Notes under the pieces: generated by a model
The model's input: the letters and a program-made list of their open reading frames with translations, nothing else
What the model was told of the DNA's origin: nothing
Databases searched by the model: none
NCBI GenBank assembly: GCA_905331475.1
Contig: CAJNYU010003358.1
Coordinates: 62,001 to 126,000, forward strand
From: Rotaria socialis
Taxonomy: Eukaryota > Rotifera > Eurotatoria > Philodinida > Philodinidae
Reading direction: 5' to 3'
DNA: 64,000 bases
Shown: in pieces, positions 19,534 to 29,874 of the stretch
Layout: every line of letters starts with the position of its first letter
Position numbering within the stretch: the first letter of the stretch is position 1
Position numbers and translations under genes: made by a program

Positions 19534-21664
19534 CTGAAGAAACAAATAGAGAGGAAATTGAATTCACTATTATTCAAGAAATAGCTATGTACGAAATAAA
19601 TAGACGCAAATGAGAAATACAAATGTTCCAGTAATAAAAATTGTTTTTGTTTATGTTTCTTTTTGTAGTTTTACATGCAGTTGAATTATTTCTTTTACAC
19701 TGATGTCATTCAGTTCGGTATTTTTATTTTTGCATGATCCAAAAAAATAAGATCCGTCCATCTGATTTCGCCATTACTATCATCATCAACAATCCCATCC
19801 TCCCTCTTTCGGTCGTTAGTCTAACAAGATGTCGCCAGAAAGCGTCGACAACGGAACCGTATCTTGATTGCATATATTCAAAAAGTGATATGAGAAAGTG
19901 TTTTTAACGATAAATGTATAGGTCTGAGTATGTTCAAGGCTAACTTTCCTCTTACAATCATTGTAGATTCATTTAGGAGTTCGCTGCTGCGATTGTTTAA
20001 TCAAATCTTATGAATGATTTAAACACAACACGTTGCTTAGTTGCACATATTAGTTGTTCTCTATGGGAGGGACTGATTATTGAAAATATATCGAAATAAG
20101 GTTTTACTTATGGTTGTTAGACATGATTAATACTATTTCGAACCCATAGAATCAAAAACAATTGAAGGTCTCAGTATTTCAATAGATGCGCGATTTAGTT
20201 CTTTATAAAACTATAACTTTTTATGCATGAAAATAACATCCATCACCTTTGAAGACACCTGCCAAACGAATATTTCAAGAAACTGTGACTGTCTCGATGA
20301 AAATTGGGCTTTGTTAAATGCAGCGCGAAATTTTTTCTAGTCTACTTTTGTTTAATTGATTACCTAAAGTTTTCGTACATACATCATTGTACAAAAGAGA
20401 AGTTTGAAAAAATCAACAATTATCATTCAAGCACTGAGAAGTTCATTTTCTAGATGAATATTTTCTTTTCTCTTGCTGTAGAAAGGAATGCCTCTAAATC
20501 TTTGACTTATTTGATTAGGTAGGATTTGTCGAAGTGTGTTGACAGAACAAGCAGCGTATTTTTCTTGTGCAGCCAGAACAATTGATTATCTGATGCACGA
20601 GTTTCATGACAGATAAAGAAAAACTATGTGATTTATGTATAGTACAGGTTTTTCTTGACAAAATTCTAGATGTTTTCTTGGCTCAAATTATAAGACAGTT
20701 GCTTTTCTTTTCTTTTGAACTTGAAATATCTGAAAATTTGCTCTCACTTATCAATTTAATTTGTCTGAGTATCGCGAAATAAAATATTTCGTCCAACACA
20801 ACGTACTACCACAAAAGTGAATTCATTAAAATTCAGTTGTTGTCGACGATGAAGCTGATTTTTTGTTGATGGGTCAAGTTCAGTTTCATGATAAGATAAA
20901 TCTCTCAGGGTAAATTGATAATATCAAAGAAACACAGTACTAGATTACGTATTCTTTCGATCTTTTACTCAAAACTTTCACCTACTCGATTTGTTATCGC
21001 TATTAACAAACATTTCATATTTACACAATGACAAACAAATATTTAAAACGCCGACGTGGAGAACTACAGAATCTATAAATAATATATACGGTTATTTACT
21101 ATCGTGTCTATCTTATCAGTATAAGTATCATTTTCTAAAAGATACAGGTATATCTGTTTTTTTTTGAAGAAAATTCGTTCAATATATGATACAAACTAAT
21201 TTTATCAGATACTCAATATCATCATCATTTCTACTTCAACGGCTAGTCTAAAGCATCATCGTGCAGTAGTAGTGCAACCTCTCATGTATGGTCTTACACC
21301 GGTAGCGTAGAGTTTACTTGTACATAATCAGTCATCAGCCAGAATAGTTAAAAGTGAGAAATAGAGAACATCGAAGTTGACTTTTTTTGTAAACTGTCTT
21401 TCAGGTTGATGAAATTGGTTCCTTTAATTTTAATTTGAGATTTATTTTTATTGGATAAATGTATACTTGTAACCAAACGATGTGATAACACGATAACTTG
21501 TTGAGAATCGAACAACTTCGATGTAGAAAATTTATTTGTATCTCACTTCATTTCGTAGAAAATGGCAAGTTATGTGAAAAAACAAAAAAAAGTTTTCTGG
21601 TTGAATAAGCCGAAAAGAAAAAAAAATCATTCACGAACAAGCTTACATATTACTTAAAGTTTTC
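19534..21664. other. Intergenic region, no gene recognised
   Basis: About 2.1 kb between the DLD start and the stop of the minus-strand LolA-like gene. No exon, repeat pair or RNA gene was recognised on either strand. It should contain the DLD promoter (adjacent to 19533) and the polyadenylation region of the LolA-like gene (adjacent to 21665). Confidence 0.55.
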
Positions 21665-23973
21665 TTATGTTCTTTGATAATCAATAATCGGTGTCCATTT
21701 TCTTATTGCAATGAATGAGCCTATAGCCAATGCAACAATAACACCTAGTAAAGTAAAGCCCGTCCATAAAGCAGCTATTTGTGGACCTGTACTTTTATAA
21801 ACTAATTTCTGTCGTTGTTTAATAATTGTTTGTGTAACATTTTGATAAACAAATACTGTTTCATTAAAATAATTTGTGTGATTTTCTGATGGTAATAAAT
21901 AAAGTACCAATGTTCGTAGACTATTCGGTCGAGCTTGTAAATCAAAAGCTCCATCAGAATCTCGTACATGAAAATTTCCATCATTTATTTGTCTAGCTAA
22001 TTTTCGTATCAATTCAAGTGATGACGATTCTTTAAGAGAATCGGACGAGGCCGGTGGATTGTCAAGAAGTGTAAATGTAATATAAACATCTTTATCTTGA
22101 TGATCAGTTGTATCACGTGTTGCATCAATAACAAATGATGATAGACGAACATGACGAATTTTAAGATCATTTGCTAATTGCATGTGAACACGATTTTGAA
22201 GCGATAGTAAATATTGATGAACTGGATATTTATCATCATTGTTTAGCGTCATACGAAGAATAGCATAATTATAATTCTTACTTGGTCCTAATGCTCGATA
22301 ACATTTGCTAATTGTTGAGTCAATAGCTTCCATTGAATTCGGTCGAGGATTATAGTTGAAGAAACCTTTTAACAACGAAAAAATAACATGTCGAGATATA
22401 GACTTTGAAAAGTGACAGATGAAAATTAATATTCAATAGAAAACGTTTTTTTTTTTGAAAGGAGCTCTCGCTTGACTAGTCATATATGACTTTTTCTATG
22501 ATTGAATTCGAATCAATAGAAATGTTTTGATAAAAGAAATATCATCGTAAACTAAAAATAACAAATGTAGGTTTATTTTAAATTAATTAGCGAACATTCA
22601 TTTTGTATTGTTGCCAGCTTTTCTTCTGCCATCAAGATATGAGCGGAGCAAAAGTCTTGAAGGTTTTTCGATGGATTTAAGTAAACTCCCCTTTAAGAAA
22701 GTAGCATGCATGTAAACCTACTTATTTCTTGATTGGTGACTTTTGGTGGTCCTACTACCGATGTTGTCATCACATTAACTTTAATCGGAATAAATTCTGA
22801 CAAATCTATTTCATTATATTTTGCACTCCAATACCATTCATATTGTTGAATGACATTATTTATATTACGTTGACCAATCCATCTATAACATTGAAGATGT
22901 TTACGTCCACAAGTAGTTAATCCAGTGTATTGAAATTTAATCGAATCACCAAGAGCACCGAATTGAAATAATATTTCAGTTACTGTTTCCATTGGATTAG
23001 CATTGGCATTCTGTACTGTGCATTGCTCTGTTGCACGTGTATACATATACGTTAAATTATATGCATAATCAACGAATGCTGTATCGGGTAACATCGGTTT
23101 TAACGCCACACCTAAATCATAATCGATTCTCTCGAATTTTAATGTTTCATCAATAAGACGATTGTATGTTTCAATTCTTGATGGGATATCCGTATTTTTA
23201 ATTGTATAAGCTTCAGAATGTAATGATAAACGTGATGGTAAATTGTTAGGAAATTCTTTAGTTTGTATTCGATTTGGACAGTATACACCTGATGGTGTTG
23301 TTAGAGTAGATGAAGGATTGGATACATAACGAATAATATTCAATGTATATGGATAATTATTTGATCGAACATCGATTTGAACTAAATCAGATATCCGATG
23401 TATATTCGCTTCATTTGGTGGCAACGCAGTTAAATAATAAGTTGCATTAATTGTTAAATTTCCTTGATATATATAAAAACATGATTGAAATTTTTCTGTT
23501 AAAATTCCACCATGAATCGTCTGTTCTCCAATATATCGTGTAAAAAATCCAATATTATTATTATTTCGTCCATCGAACCCTAATAAAATCGATGGTTTAA
23601 GATATTGACTAGTAATAAATGGGAAATTTTCATTTGGTTGTATTTCCGAACGAGCACATTGTAAATCATCATTGATAGTAAATATTTCGTTTGTATCGAA
23701 ATCATAATATACTTCTAGATTTTTCTCATAAGTACGAAAATGAATATGATCTCTACGAGATTCAACAAATGATTGCGTAACTTCAAAAGTTGCAATATCT
23801 GTTGTAATTTCACTGAAAATTTCAAAATGATTCGGAATTGTTGTAGGCCATTTCGGGTCTGTTGGTGACGGTGTAAGACCATTTGGACAAATATTCAAAT
23901 CAATTTGTTGACATCGAGAAATTCGAAAAAGTACGCAGATAATTGATGATAATAAAAATAGTTTACCAAACAT
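21665..23973 (-). CDS. LolA-like type I membrane glycoprotein, copy A
   Basis: Two exons, 22722-23973 and 21665-22365 (1953 nt, 650 residues), joined in phase 1 across a 356-nt intron. The N-terminus MFGKLFLLSSIICVLFRISRC is a signal peptide. The ectodomain has an early motif of the kind seen in metazoan LolA-like proteins: a beta-rich stretch, then LEVYYDFDTNEIFTINDDLQC, with several N-x-S/T sites and well-spaced cysteines. Near the C-terminus there is one transmembrane helix (WTGFTLLGVIVALAIGSFIAI) and a short basic cytoplasmic tail. It shares domain order, exon break and several motifs (TFTLLD versus IFTLLD) with the plus-strand neighbour. No function is known to me; the bacterial LolA carries lipoproteins, but extending that role here would be speculation. 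Confidence 0.8.
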
Positions 23974-24074
23974 TTTGAATGTTTAATATAATGATAACAA
24001 CAAAAAAAAACCTATGGCGGATGCGATAAGAACATAAAGGAGGCATATACTTGAATTCATTTGTTTAAACATTT
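23974..24074. promoter_or_regulatory. Shared 101-bp upstream region of divergent LolA-like genes
   Basis: Only 101 bp separate the two start codons (23973 minus, 24075 plus). It must hold both 5' untranslated regions and, unless start sites lie inside coding sequence, a bidirectional promoter. It is AT-rich with an A run near 24001-24010; no clear TATA box or other motif was identified. Confidence 0.5.
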
Positions 24075-26213
24075 ATGATGATGTATACTTTGCATTTCGT
24101 TTTTGCTGTAATTTTAACATTGATAATCATTATTCACGGAGATGATAACGTTGTTTATCCACGTTTTCCTAGACAAGCTGAATTTACTATTCAACATTTG
24201 AAACTTGATGGCCAAGATAAACGTACAAATGAAGACTATATTTATGATTATGATAATAATTATCTTATTAAAATTAGTGAACACAGCTATGTCCATTATA
24301 ATTACACATCACTTAAAAAAACCGTCTATTTAAGAAATACATTACAACAATGTACTGTCTATCCGATAGATATTGATAATTCAGCAGATGGATTTTCTGG
24401 TGTAACAGATCCAGATGATAGTACAACACATATTCGACCATTAAACGAGTTTTTTCTTTTAACATCAAATGCAACTTATTTTGGAGAAAATATTCAACGT
24501 GGTTCTATTCATGTTAATCAATGGATTTCAACGTTAACCAATGACTCAGATATTATTTGGTCATTTGCAAAATCAAATTATCCTATGCCATGGAATTCTA
24601 CGAATTATTCTATACCGATACAACGTATTACAAAGCGAAAAAGTGATGGATTTATTTCTGAAATATTCAGTATTTTTAGTTATAAAACAAAAATAGTTAA
24701 AACTGACATTCTACCACCTCAAGGAATTTTCTGTAATGATTCCATTCCAGAAAATGAACTTATAAGTTTAACAGATTTCAATATAAAATTTCCTGATAAA
24801 TTCAGTGTTCGTATTGATGCTTCGACAACGGTTCAACAACTTTGGCATTCAGTGCATCTTCGTTATCGTCTGTCACTTGAACGAAAATTAATTCGCTATG
24901 ATTATACACCATTTGACAATACTCAAACTCCAATGACAATAATATTTGATGATACAGTAGATGCACCGCGTGCATATAAAATAGATCGTCGTACAGGTTC
25001 ATGTGTTATAGAGAAATTCGCTGCAATCAATTCCTTGTTATCAATACTACATAATCCAATTGAATCATTAATAAAATATGAAAGTTTTCTTATTTCAAAA
25101 CCTCCTGACCACTTTTTTCAACATACTGGCAGTCGTCCATGTCGTGGATCAATTTTATGTTCAACATTTATTGGTCAAATATCATCATTTCCATTAGATT
25201 CCGATGATAATTGGTTATCGACAAATATTGAATGGGGATGGTCTAAACGTTTTATTGATGATAGTGAATCTAACTATGATTATCCAGTTTATCTTAATTT
25301 AAATTTATACAAAAATATGAATGAACCACCTGCTAATGTTCATTATGAATTTTATGACTATCGAACCGATGTACATCTAGATGAATTCGATGTTAATCTA
25401 TGCTATCGATCAAATCAATTATGGTATGAACATTTAGCATTTCAACTCAAAATTACCAATCAAACAACAGCAGACGGTATTGAAAATACTTCAATAAATC
25501 GGTGACGATCTAAACAAAAAAGATTTTTCCTCTGATTTATTAATAGTTTCTTGTTAATTCTTTGCAGACGAACTCTAGCGGAACATATTCGTGCACAAAT
25601 GATTAGTATTATGTCATTAAAATATTTACGCATCTCACAATTGGAGATTGATCATCATCCTAATCAACCAGGTCATAATGATACACTCTATTGTATATTT
25701 ACTTTACTTGATCGAACACCGTTTGTTGATCCGAACTCTGAAATTGAATTACTTGATGCTAAAAATAAACTTGAATTCGGTATTAATAATGGTCAAATGC
25801 AGTTTCGTACGGATGAGGGTTTTATAATTGAGGCTATATCGGGTTCATTGGAAAATATTCAATATTTCTATGCATTCAATCCTAATATTAGCATTAACCA
25901 AATCGATTATTTTTCAAATACAACTGTACATGTTAATAGAACAATTGTAGAAACAATCGAAGAAGTTTATGAAAAAGTTACATATTCCGATGGAGCCCAA
26001 GCAGGTGCAGTTATTGGTGGAATGCTTGTTGGAGTTGTATTAGGAGCAATAACTGTTTTTGTTGTTATACTTATGATGAAAAGAAAAGCTGAAGGATCTC
26101 CTAGTGGTGGTCTTACTTTTCGAAATATTAGTTTTCGTGTTGGAAATAAGCGAACACAAGAGACCATCGCTATGCAAAATCCATTTCAGGATATACAAGA
26201 AACAACCAATTAA
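24075..26213 (+). CDS. LolA-like type I membrane glycoprotein, copy B
   Basis: Two exons, 24075-25501 and 25568-26213 (2073 nt, 690 residues), with a 66-nt intron (GTGACG donor, TTTGCAG acceptor). The signal peptide is MMMYTLHFVFAVILTLIIIIHG. The ectodomain repeats the motif of its neighbour (EDYIYDYDNNYLIKISEHS, then LQQC), has many N-x-S/T sites, and contains CRGSILCSTFIGQ, matching CGRKHLQCYRWIGQ in copy A. A transmembrane helix lies near the end (AGAVIGGMLVGVVLGAITVF), followed by a cytoplasmic tail of about 45 residues, longer than in copy A. Three successive ATGs open the frame; the first is used here. The pair is an old inverted duplication: structure is kept, sequence is strongly diverged. 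Function unknown. Confidence 0.8.
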
Positions 26214-27539
26214 GTTCATTTTTTTTTGAACGTTTCGTTTTATTCAGTTCGTCAATTATCACAACAATAAATGATGTATTTTAAAGAAAAAAAATCTTCA
26301 GATAATTTTATTCTCATTGGTGATTCACCAAAGCTTCCAGGTTCGTTAAAAAGAGTCGATCTCTTTTGTCAATAGTTCAAAATGAAATACTTCATACTAC
26401 ATTAATAACCAATGATTTCTCAATATTAGCATGACACAAACAATTAGATACAGAATTATGATCAACCAATTTTATTTTTTGCTAATGGATGATAATAATT
26501 TTGCTTTCAGGATGTTATAGAATAGAATATGTTTTGCTCGATGCTTCTTTGACTTTTTCAAGATCTTTACTATGTAATCGTTGATGAGAACAAACTTCCA
26601 ATTGAGAAAGTTGATATGCTCCGCTCGGGATGTCGTACACAGTATGTTGTCTCAGTCAGATCAGCTTAGAATATAACAGCAGTTAATGTCGTACTATCAA
26701 GTGCAGCAGAGATTAATGTGGCTGTTAAATTGAGTCATAAAAATGAATAAATTATTTCAAATTAACATGGAACAATCTCGTCACTGAGACACCCAATTAT
26801 TTTTTTCGCAAGTCTTCTCCCCTATGTTTACTTCATAATTATTCTCGCTAGATAGGATTTCTTAAATTTGTAAAAACTATATTTAGAGATATAGAAGTTG
26901 ACAGGATCAATAACTTATGAATCAGTACAATCGAGAAAAATTTCTTTCATCTATGTTGACTTGTCACGCGATGTACGCAAAAATGATTTCTACTCGATCA
27001 TCTATATTCTATACGGCATCGAGCTAAAGTTGACATCAAACGAAAGACTCCATGGCTCTTGCATGTTCATTAAATTTTGTTATTAATAAAGATGAACTAT
27101 TTATATATATATCTAATTTATTACCAATCATATTAGGTGTCATCTTGTTGGACAGAAATCTTCAAGTACTGCTATTGGCTTAATAATTGTTAACGAAAAT
27201 ACTAAACTAGAAGTGATTGTGTTAGGTCTACATTGATATGAAGTACGTATGTCTCGGCAAACCACCGGACTGTTTTTAACATGGTTCGGCAGCGCTGTTC
27301 AATTGTTAGATAGTATCTAAACAAAAACAGAACTGACAATAAATAAAAATGGAAAATCTGATGTTCTAAATTAGAATTCGAAACTAATTAGACCTATGCG
27401 AACTTCAAGTATTTTCATCGTAAAACTCATATTTAATTGTCATGAGAGACGACTAAATCACACACACACACTCCACTACTATGCACGTTTTATTATTTAA
27501 TCGTTTGAAACTTTGATTTCAACTATATTATTTATCCAC
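26214..27539. other. Intergenic region left of the transposon
   Basis: 3' flank of LolA-like copy B and unannotated AT-rich DNA. A short (CA)n run lies near 27458-27471. The open frame at 26898-27086 (+) shows no similarity. No exon recognised. Confidence 0.55.
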
Positions 27540-27549
27540 GGTTACAACC
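27540..27549 (+). repeat. Left target-site duplication of the transposon
   Basis: GGTTACAACC, identical to the copy at the right boundary (29865-29874). The following AA is shared on both sides too, so the duplication could be read as up to 12 bp. Confidence 0.65.
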
Positions 27550-28394
27550 AAGGGGGGAAAAGCGGATCCTGGATCCTGATGGATCTTGGTGGATCCTGCT
27601 GCTCCTAATAAAGGGTATTAGCTTTCACAATAGTTTGACTGGAGTGTAAGGAAATCTATTAGAAGCTACTTCAATCTACTAAATACGTCGGAGTCTACCA
27701 CAATGCACCAAAAACTGATTCGCTTTACAGCAATCTTCAAACGATGTAAAAAACATGGATCCTGCTGGATTAGAGGTGTGTAGCTCACGGTCATGAGTGC
27801 TGATAAGCGTGAGCGTTTCTTCTCCAAATAGAATATGCAAGAAATCAATAATAATGAACTCACTTTAGCTATATTCATATAAAAATACATTATAATATTT
27901 CATACAGTTTCTTATCTAATATATTCAATCGATGCATCGAAATACTTGTTACTCGATGAATTGACAATAAGCGCTAGAATAGACTCATTAAAGTTTGGAA
28001 AATCATAGTTTCCGAATATTTGTTTCTTAAACTCGCTCATCTTACTACCGCAAACTACCAAGGGACAAAGCTAGGATCTTATTGTATATGTCTAGTAGGA
28101 GTAGCACATTACTATTACCAGTAATAAGTTATAACTGTTATTTCGAATTAATAGTACTAAGTAAAAGCCAGGAAAATTAATAAAGTAATAAGGAAGAAAT
28201 AAAGCAATAGAGAATTTGATCGTGGAATCACTTCTATTTATCGATATATTTCTACTTTCTCACCACTAGGACTACAACAGCTCTCAGATCGTAGTTCAGA
28301 TCAAATGAAAGAAAGAACTGCTGAAACAGTTCTATTAACTGATTTATCCACAATCGCTAGATTACTTGCATTCAATCACTAGTATTATTTTGGC

Positions 28395-28620
28395 CGTAAT
28401 TAAGGGTAACCCCTTCGAGCCCTTAGGTCCTATCTAGATGTGATCCCTGTGACTTTTGCATCCTATCTGGAGGTGGTCCCCGTAAATTTTGTGGATTTAC
28501 ACTGGAATGGTTCTTTTAGCCATTTGGGATCTATTTAAGGGTTGCTCTTATGAATTTTTCGGGTCCGCTAAGGATAGTACTTCAAGTTTGAAGATATCAC
28601 TGCTGGATAGAGTGACACGT
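28395..28620. repeat. Degenerate repeats inside transposon, left block
   Basis: Loosely repeated units of about 30 and 60 bp, recognisable by recurring GG(A/T)NNTGGTCCC and TTTAGCNATTTGGGATCTA blocks. The sequence TTTTAGCCATTTGGGATCTA here matches, as reverse complement, TAGATCCCAAATAGCTAAAG at 29239-29258, so this block is an inverted counterpart of the right block. Confidence 0.55.
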
Positions 28621-28739
28621 TAAAGCGACGGTGCTTATATGGGATTGAAAAAGTTATAGAAACTGTCAATAGTTACGAATAGCGCTATGCCCATACCGAG
28701 ACTTTTCATCTCCGTCTCAGTCGTCGAGGTCGAGATTCT

Positions 28740-28771
<32 letters not shown>
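28740..28771. repeat. (CT)n microsatellite within the transposon
   Basis: An uninterrupted CT dinucleotide run of about 15 units inside the element. It creates the Arg/Glu repeat of a spurious minus-strand open frame at 28706-28918. Confidence 0.9.
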
Positions 28772-28778
<7 letters not shown>

Positions 28779-28929
28779 CGGTTAGCCTCGGTTTCTGTAT
28801 TGATGAGTGTTGGTCTCGGTTCATCCCAAGTTACGACTAAATAAGTTATAAGAATCCCCTCCCAAACTGCGCAAAAGAATACAAGGGATGCCACTATATA
28901 TGTACTAAAATGTTGCACAGATCAGCCCT

Positions 28930-29134
28930 ACCCAGCCAGACAAATAACGAAAAAATCGACGTTTTTATGTGTTAAAAAAAGACTTTTTTTTGTGAGAAAA
29001 AAAACGAATCCATACGTGTTAATGCTTTTAAACTTGTTTTTGGTCAACATAAACTTTTTCTAAACGCGTTAGAATGTGAGCTTTTTACGCATAAAAACGT
29101 CTATTTTTTTCGTTACTTGTCTGACTGACTGGGT
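28930..29134. mobile_element. Nested MITE, about 0.2 kb, inverted termini and TA flanks
   Basis: The left end CCCAGCCAGACAAATAACGA (from 28931) and the reverse complement of the right end, CCCAGTCAGTCAGACAAGTA (from 29133), align with one 4-bp insertion, and the similarity continues through GACGTTTTTATG on each arm (about 45 bp). Both ends are bordered by TA (28929-28930 and 29134-29135), as expected for a Tc1/mariner-type MITE. It lies within the larger transposon, so it is the younger insertion. No coding capacity. Family assignment is inference from the TA border only. Confidence 0.6.
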
Positions 29135-29154
29135 AGGAAGTTCTCACATAGTTC

Positions 29155-29545
29155 TAATTACCATCCTGGGGTAGGTCCAGAAAGGTACAGGGTCACCCCT
29201 TGGTAGTTTCTTGAAAGTTCTAGGTATTATCTGTAAGTAGATCCCAAATAGCTAAAGGGACCAACCATGGGTAAGTCCTAAAACTTTTGACTACTCCCTC
29301 AGACTGAGTCCTTAGAATTTCTAAGTACCACCCTTGGCCAGGCTCAAAACACCTATAAATATTACCCTTATGTGATTCTTAAAAGGTTCTGAGTATCACC
29401 TATAGGTAGGCTCCTAATAGCTATAGGGTTCAGTTCTGGTCTGATCCTGGAAGTTTCTAATACGATCTCCCGGCAGGTCGCAAGTAGCTATACGAAATCC
29501 TCCTGGATAGATACTAAAAAATTCTAAGTAATATCTTTAGGTCGG
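29155..29545. repeat. Degenerate ~30/60-bp tandem repeats inside transposon, right block
   Basis: Repeated, diverged blocks such as GGTAGGTCC, GGGTAAGTCC, GTAGGCTCC, alternating with TAGTTTCTTGAAAGTTCTA, AAAAGGTTCTGAGTATC, GGAAGTTTCTAATACGATC. Spacing is roughly 30 bp between half units and 60 bp between like units. The composition is clearly less AT-rich than the flanks. It is the inverted counterpart of the block at 28395-28620. Confidence 0.55.
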
Positions 29546-29864
29546 TATTTATTACGGTAATAACTATTACACGTTATTACTTATCAGTTGTTGCTTTTAT
29601 TAGTTTCAATTTTTTAAACTTTCTTACTCGTAATAAATAATAAAAGCAATAATAATTAGGAATATACTGCTCACGCTCATTAGCGTAAGCTGCACATTCC
29701 TATGTTGCATCCTACTTAATTTTTAAGTATCGAAAAATTCATCGGAATTGACTAATATGTCAATCTTATCAGTTCACTCATGCGTCTTACCCGAAAATTC
29801 TACGATCAATTCCTCCTTTTTCCGATCAGACTTTTTGGATCCTAGGATCCGCTTTTTCTCCCTT

Positions 29865-29874
29865 GGTTACAACC
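29865..29874 (+). repeat. Right target-site duplication of the transposon
   Basis: GGTTACAACC, directly adjoining the right terminal inverted repeat and identical to 27540-27549. Confidence 0.65.

Larger units (their letters stand above)
27550..29864. mobile_element. Non-autonomous DNA transposon with terminal inverted repeats
   Basis: The left end AAGGGGGGAAAAGCGGATCC (27550 on) and the reverse complement of the right end, AAGGGAGAAAAAGCGGATCC (29864 leftwards), are imperfect inverted repeats of at least 27 bp. They are immediately flanked by a perfect direct repeat GGTTACAACC at 27540-27549 and 29865-29874. A 2.3 kb element with a target duplication of about 10 bp fits Mutator-like or P-like cut-and-paste families. 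Inner inverted similarity continues (for example AAGCGTGAGCG near 27805 against CTCACGCTCATTAGCG near 29672). There is no transposase-sized open frame; the 28706-28918 (-) frame is driven by a (CT)n run. So it is non-autonomous or a decayed copy. Family assignment is inference. Confidence 0.75.

Noticed and set aside
28706..28918. Minus-strand frame inside the transposon as a possible transposase remnant
   Set aside because: Its Arg/Glu end is translated from a (CT)n microsatellite and there is no DDE/D-type or zinc-finger motif.
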